Below, one piece after another: positions 61,837 through 64,000 of a stretch of 64,000 nucleotides of DNA (position 1 is the first letter of the stretch; every line of letters starts with the position of its first letter). A program made the translations under genes and the position numbers. The DNA is from Mangrovimicrobium sp033283265 (lineage in GTDB: Bacteria > Pseudomonadota > Gammaproteobacteria > Pseudomonadales > Halieaceae): positions 682,001-746,000 of the forward strand of contig JAWMQN010000002.1 of assembly GCA_033283265.1 (NCBI GenBank), written 5' to 3'. The notes beneath the pieces were generated by a model that did not search any database, was not told the origin of the DNA, and worked only from the letters and a program-made list of their open reading frames with translations.

Positions 61837-62439
61837 TTACTCTTCCAGCTCATAGGTGAACTTGTTTTGCACGCCAGCAACCTCGATTGCCTGGCCATCC
61901 ACCACACGAGGCTTGTATTTGAATTTCAACGCCGCGGCCACCGATGCCTTCTCGAAAATACCAGAGGGCTGGCAATCTACCGGAATCGGGTCGCGAATCG
62001 CACCCGAGGTGGTCACGGTGTACTCGACGATGCAGTAACCGGAGATACCGCGGGTCTGCGCGCGACGGGGGTAGATTGGCGCCACCTTCACGATGGGCAG
62101 GTACTCGCCGTCGCCGGTAGACATGCCGGTGGTGGTCACATTCACGTCCACCTTGGCGGTGGGTGCAGTGTTGACGATGTCGACGTCGAGCTCCATGTCC
62201 AGTTCAGGGGTATCCATCTCCGGCGGCGGCTCTTCGGGATCCTCGACCTTGTCGGGCTTTTTGACGTCCCGCTGGGTCTCGATTTCCTTCTCCTGCCGGA
62301 CGATATCGGCCACCTTGGTGGTCTTGACGTCGGGGTTTTCAAAGTTACGGTCGATCAGCTTGTACATGATAGAAAACAAACCGAGCGCCATCGGTACGGC
62401 GAGCAGAATCGCCAAAACAAATCGTACTGACTTACCCAT
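61837..62439 (-). CDS. tonB: Energy transducer TonB (short, TonB2-type)
   Basis: 200-aa protein with one N-terminal transmembrane helix (FVLAILLAVPMALGLFSIMY), an acidic Pro/Glu linker (about 45-90, EDPEEPPPEMDTPELD) and a C-terminal TonB domain (about 110-195: IVKVAPIYPRRAQTRGISGYCIVEYTVTTSG, then SVAAALKFKYKPRVVDG). Carries proton-motive energy to the outer-membrane receptors, of which at least three are in this window. The linker is short, as in TonB2 proteins, which need an accessory TtpC-like partner. Confidence 0.92.
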   Translation of the reverse strand: MGKSVRFVLAILLAVPMALGLFSIMYKLIDRNFENPDVKTTKVADIVRQEKEIETQRDVKKPDKVEDPEEPPPEMDTPELDMELDVDIVNTAPTAKVDVNVTTTGMSTGDGEYLPIVKVAPIYPRRAQTRGISGYCIVEYTVTTSGAIRDPIPVDCQPSGIFEKASVAAALKFKYKPRVVDGQAIEVAGVQNKFTYELEE

Positions 62440-62445
62440 CTCTTC

Positions 62446-62868
62446 TTACCCCGCCTCTTCCGTGGAAGCACACAGGGGTACGCCTTCCATTACCGGCTTC
62501 AGAATCGTGTACAGCTTGTCCACCACCGAAGTGGGGGAGTCGACATCCGCCTGGATAACAAAGTTCGCCTTCGGCGACTCCTTCTTGGCCGCTTCCGCCA
62601 GTCGGCGGGCGCTGTCGAGGGATATCTCCTTCTTGTCGTAGTAGATATCGCCCAGTGCCGTTACCGCGAAGATGATCGTACCGCGCTCGCAGGCGCTGGT
62701 AGAGAGCGCCTCGGTCTTGGTGATCTCGACACCCGGTTCCTTGATGAAGGAAGAGGTCACGATAAAGAAGATGAGCATGATGAAGACCACGTCCAGCATT
62801 GGAGTCAGGTCGATTTCACCCTCTCCGCCGCCCTGTGCTGCTCCAGCGGAGCCGTTACGCCTACTCAC
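62446..62868 (-). CDS. exbD: ExbD/TolR-family protein 2
   Basis: 140-aa inner-membrane protein with one helix (LDVVFIMLIFFIVTSSFI) holding the conserved Asp of the ExbD proton path (DLTPMLDVVF, about 22-31), followed by a periplasmic domain. It has a Ser/Gly-rich N-terminus and two extra Cys. It overlaps the first exbD by 4 bp (ATGA), so two ExbD paralogues are made in tandem. Confidence 0.93.
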   Translation of the reverse strand: MSRRNGSAGAAQGGGEGEIDLTPMLDVVFIMLIFFIVTSSFIKEPGVEITKTEALSTSACERGTIIFAVTALGDIYYDKKEISLDSARRLAEAAKKESPKANFVIQADVDSPTSVVDKLYTILKPVMEGVPLCASTEEAG

Positions 62869-63272
62869 TTCTTCGCCTCCTCTGGCCAGTTCACGGACGC
62901 CACGCCAGCTTCGCGAGCGGCGTCACCTACCTCGATGAGGGTCCTGGAGGTGGCACCGGGCTCGGTGCGCACCACGAAGGCCTGCTCGGGATCGGAGGCC
63001 AGCAGCTTGGCCACGTTGGCCCGGACTGCCCGGATATCGATACGGCGGCCTTCCATCCAGACCTGGTCGTCACCGGTTATGGTCACAACGATACTGGTCG
63101 CATCCGAGGGATCGGACTGGGATTTGTCCGGGCGGTTGACCTCGATACCCGCTTCCTTGAGGAAGGAGGCGACGACGATAAAGAAGATCAGCATGATGAA
63201 GACCACATCGAGCATCGGCGTCAGGTCGATCTCTGCCTGGTCGGCATCCGCATTTTTGTTTCGTTTACGCAT
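62865..63272 (-). CDS. exbD: ExbD/TolR-family protein 1
   Basis: 135-aa protein: Lys/Arg/Asp-rich N-terminus, DLTPMLDVVFIMLIFFIVVASFL helix with conserved Asp, and a periplasmic domain ending NWPEEAKK. The helix is nearly identical to that of the second exbD while the periplasmic domains differ, so the pair may form hetero-oligomers or have partner-specific roles. Located between exbB and the second exbD. Confidence 0.93.
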   Translation of the reverse strand: MRKRNKNADADQAEIDLTPMLDVVFIMLIFFIVVASFLKEAGIEVNRPDKSQSDPSDATSIVVTITGDDQVWMEGRRIDIRAVRANVAKLLASDPEQAFVVRTEPGATSRTLIEVGDAAREAGVASVNWPEEAKK

Positions 63273-63283
63273 TAACTACGCTC

Positions 63284-63811
63284 TCAGTGATCAGTTGTCA
63301 GGTTGTCACGCAAGAACTCGCTCTCGCGCTGAGCAATCCTGCTCACGTAGGTGTTGCCGAATACGCCGGACAGTGCCGCCACCATGCCGGCCATGGTGGG
63401 GATGGTGGCCTGTTGCACACCACCCGCCATGGACTTGGCGTCGCCGCCACCGGTCACAGCCATTACGTTGAACACTTCGATCATGCCGGTCACCGTGCCC
63501 AGCAGCCCGAGCAGTGGGCAGAGGGCGACGAGCGTCTTGATCACCGGCAGGTACTGGTTGATCTGCATCCCGCACTCGGAGATCAGCTTGTCGCGGATCG
63601 CGTGGGCGTTCCAGGACTTGCGCTCGGGGCGCCCTTCCCAGGCCATGATCGCCTTGGCGACGTCGGTCTTCCAGCCCATCTTGAGATAGCAGACCCGTTC
63701 GAAGATCAGCAGCCACATGACGAAGAGCAGGGCGGCAATCATCCAGAGAACGTCACCGCCTTTGTCCATGAAGCCCATGAGGGCTTCATACATACCACCT
63801 AGTCCTTCCAT
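63284..63811 (-). CDS. exbB: ExbB/TolQ/MotA-type proton channel protein
   Basis: 175-aa inner-membrane protein with three transmembrane helices: VLWMIAALLFVMWLLIF (about 20-36), TLVALCPLLGLLGTVTGMIEVFNVM (about 90-114) and ATIPTMAGMVAALSGVF (about 132). The LLGLLGTVTGM motif and the short cytoplasmic loop mark the ExbB2 kind rather than full-length ExbB. It forms the channel with ExbD. It starts one base after the stop of the next upstream gene. Confidence 0.93.
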   Translation of the reverse strand: MEGLGGMYEALMGFMDKGGDVLWMIAALLFVMWLLIFERVCYLKMGWKTDVAKAIMAWEGRPERKSWNAHAIRDKLISECGMQINQYLPVIKTLVALCPLLGLLGTVTGMIEVFNVMAVTGGGDAKSMAGGVQQATIPTMAGMVAALSGVFGNTYVSRIAQRESEFLRDNLTTDH

Positions 63812-63812
63812 T

Positions 63813-64000
63813 TCAAGACCTCAGATTGGCTTCGGTGTGCTCCGCAATGATGCCGGTGGTCTGCTCATCCAGAACGTGGATGATGCGCTGTGCACGTCCG
63901 TTGACGAAGGTGTGCAGCAGTACGGTGGGGATAGCCACCAGCAGGCCGAGAACCGTGGTCACCAGCGCGCTGGAGATACCGCCGGCCATGGCCTTGGGAT
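63813..64000 (-). CDS. MotA/TolQ/ExbB-family protein (TtpC-like), C-terminal part
   Basis: Only the last 62 codons lie in the window: PKAMAGGISSALVTTVLGLLVAIPTVLLHTFVNGRAQRIIHVLDEQTTGIIAEH. This is the third-helix/C-terminal region of an ExbB-like protein. In TonB2 clusters the gene before exbB encodes the larger TtpC-like protein with a periplasmic N-terminal domain, so that is the likely identity. A second ExbB-like gene directly before exbB fits that order. Confidence 0.85.
   Translation of the reverse strand, partial: PKAMAGGISSALVTTVLGLLVAIPTVLLHTFVNGRAQRIIHVLDEQTTGIIAEHTEANLRS

Overview
The window is GC-rich and densely coded, with AT-rich sequence confined to intergenic promoters and operators. 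Gene content points to a marine, aerobic, heterotrophic gammaproteobacterium. It encodes several TonB-dependent receptors, a DUF-type ExbB/ExbD/ExbD/TonB/TPR energiser cluster, a PQQ alcohol dehydrogenase, many c-type cytochromes, an Entner-Doudoroff operon and phosphate-stress lipid genes. A Halieaceae/Cellvibrionales-like organism is my inference from this gene set, not a computed placement. I saw no rRNA, tRNA, CRISPR array, prophage or transposase gene.

Layout. 0-6.3 kb: a PQQ dehydrogenase-cytochrome c fusion (5' end cut off by the window), an L,D-transpeptidase coupled to gamma-glutamyltransferase, a 26-bp inverted-repeat element and an MBL-fold hydrolase, followed by REP-like repeats. 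6.6-10.6 kb: the zwf-pgl-edd operon (overlapping genes), facing a TIM-barrel sugar isomerase-like gene. 11.7-13.7 kb: ilvE and a quinone oxidoreductase. 13.8-17.8 kb: an AlgP-like Lys/Ala-rich protein and a three-gene periplasmic haem operon (c4-like cytochrome, di-haem peroxidase, beta-helix/cytochrome fusion). 18-21 kb: a zinc-ribbon protein, a DUF481 outer-membrane protein and glutathione reductase. 21-25.9 kb: a GldA/GldFG-like ABC system with a DUF4340 protein and a 57-aa membrane protein. 25.9-33.4 kb: LysR regulator, DUF4136 lipoprotein, ubiX-HIT-dehydrogenase operon, a pair of palindromic repeats, a zinc-type (ZnuD-like) receptor with its small companion, and a YbaY/META lipoprotein.

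33.4-40.6 kb: hydrolase and acyl-CoA ligase genes, then a TonB receptor, a sodium/solute symporter and a TetR regulator. Three copies of one 16-bp palindrome (TTCAACAnnnGTTGAA type) lie in the control regions of the receptor and of the symporter/TetR pair, which defines a local TetR regulon. One copy exactly fills the spacer of the symporter promoter.

40.6-53 kb: a probable phosphate-starvation island. Direct repeats with the 11-bp period of PhoB boxes occur upstream of a small secreted protein (41039-41067), of an operon encoding a Gly-Asp-repeat lipoprotein, a triplicated beta-helix protein and a TonB receptor (48413-48441), and of an operon encoding a 62-aa protein, an OlsF-like ornithine-lipid synthase and a PlcP-like phospholipase C (50176-50215). 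Together these would replace phospholipids by phosphorus-free ornithine lipid and import a large substrate under phosphate limitation. A TauD-like dioxygenase and a SnoaL-like protein sit between.

53-64 kb: an uncharacterised membrane-anchored protein pair, a duplicated DUF3012 lipoprotein, an amino-acid-type binding protein, a glycerophosphodiesterase, pyruvate kinase and glucokinase (complementing the Entner-Doudoroff operon), a cold-shock protein with a long leader, and a TPR-TonB-ExbD-ExbD-ExbB cluster that runs off the right edge.
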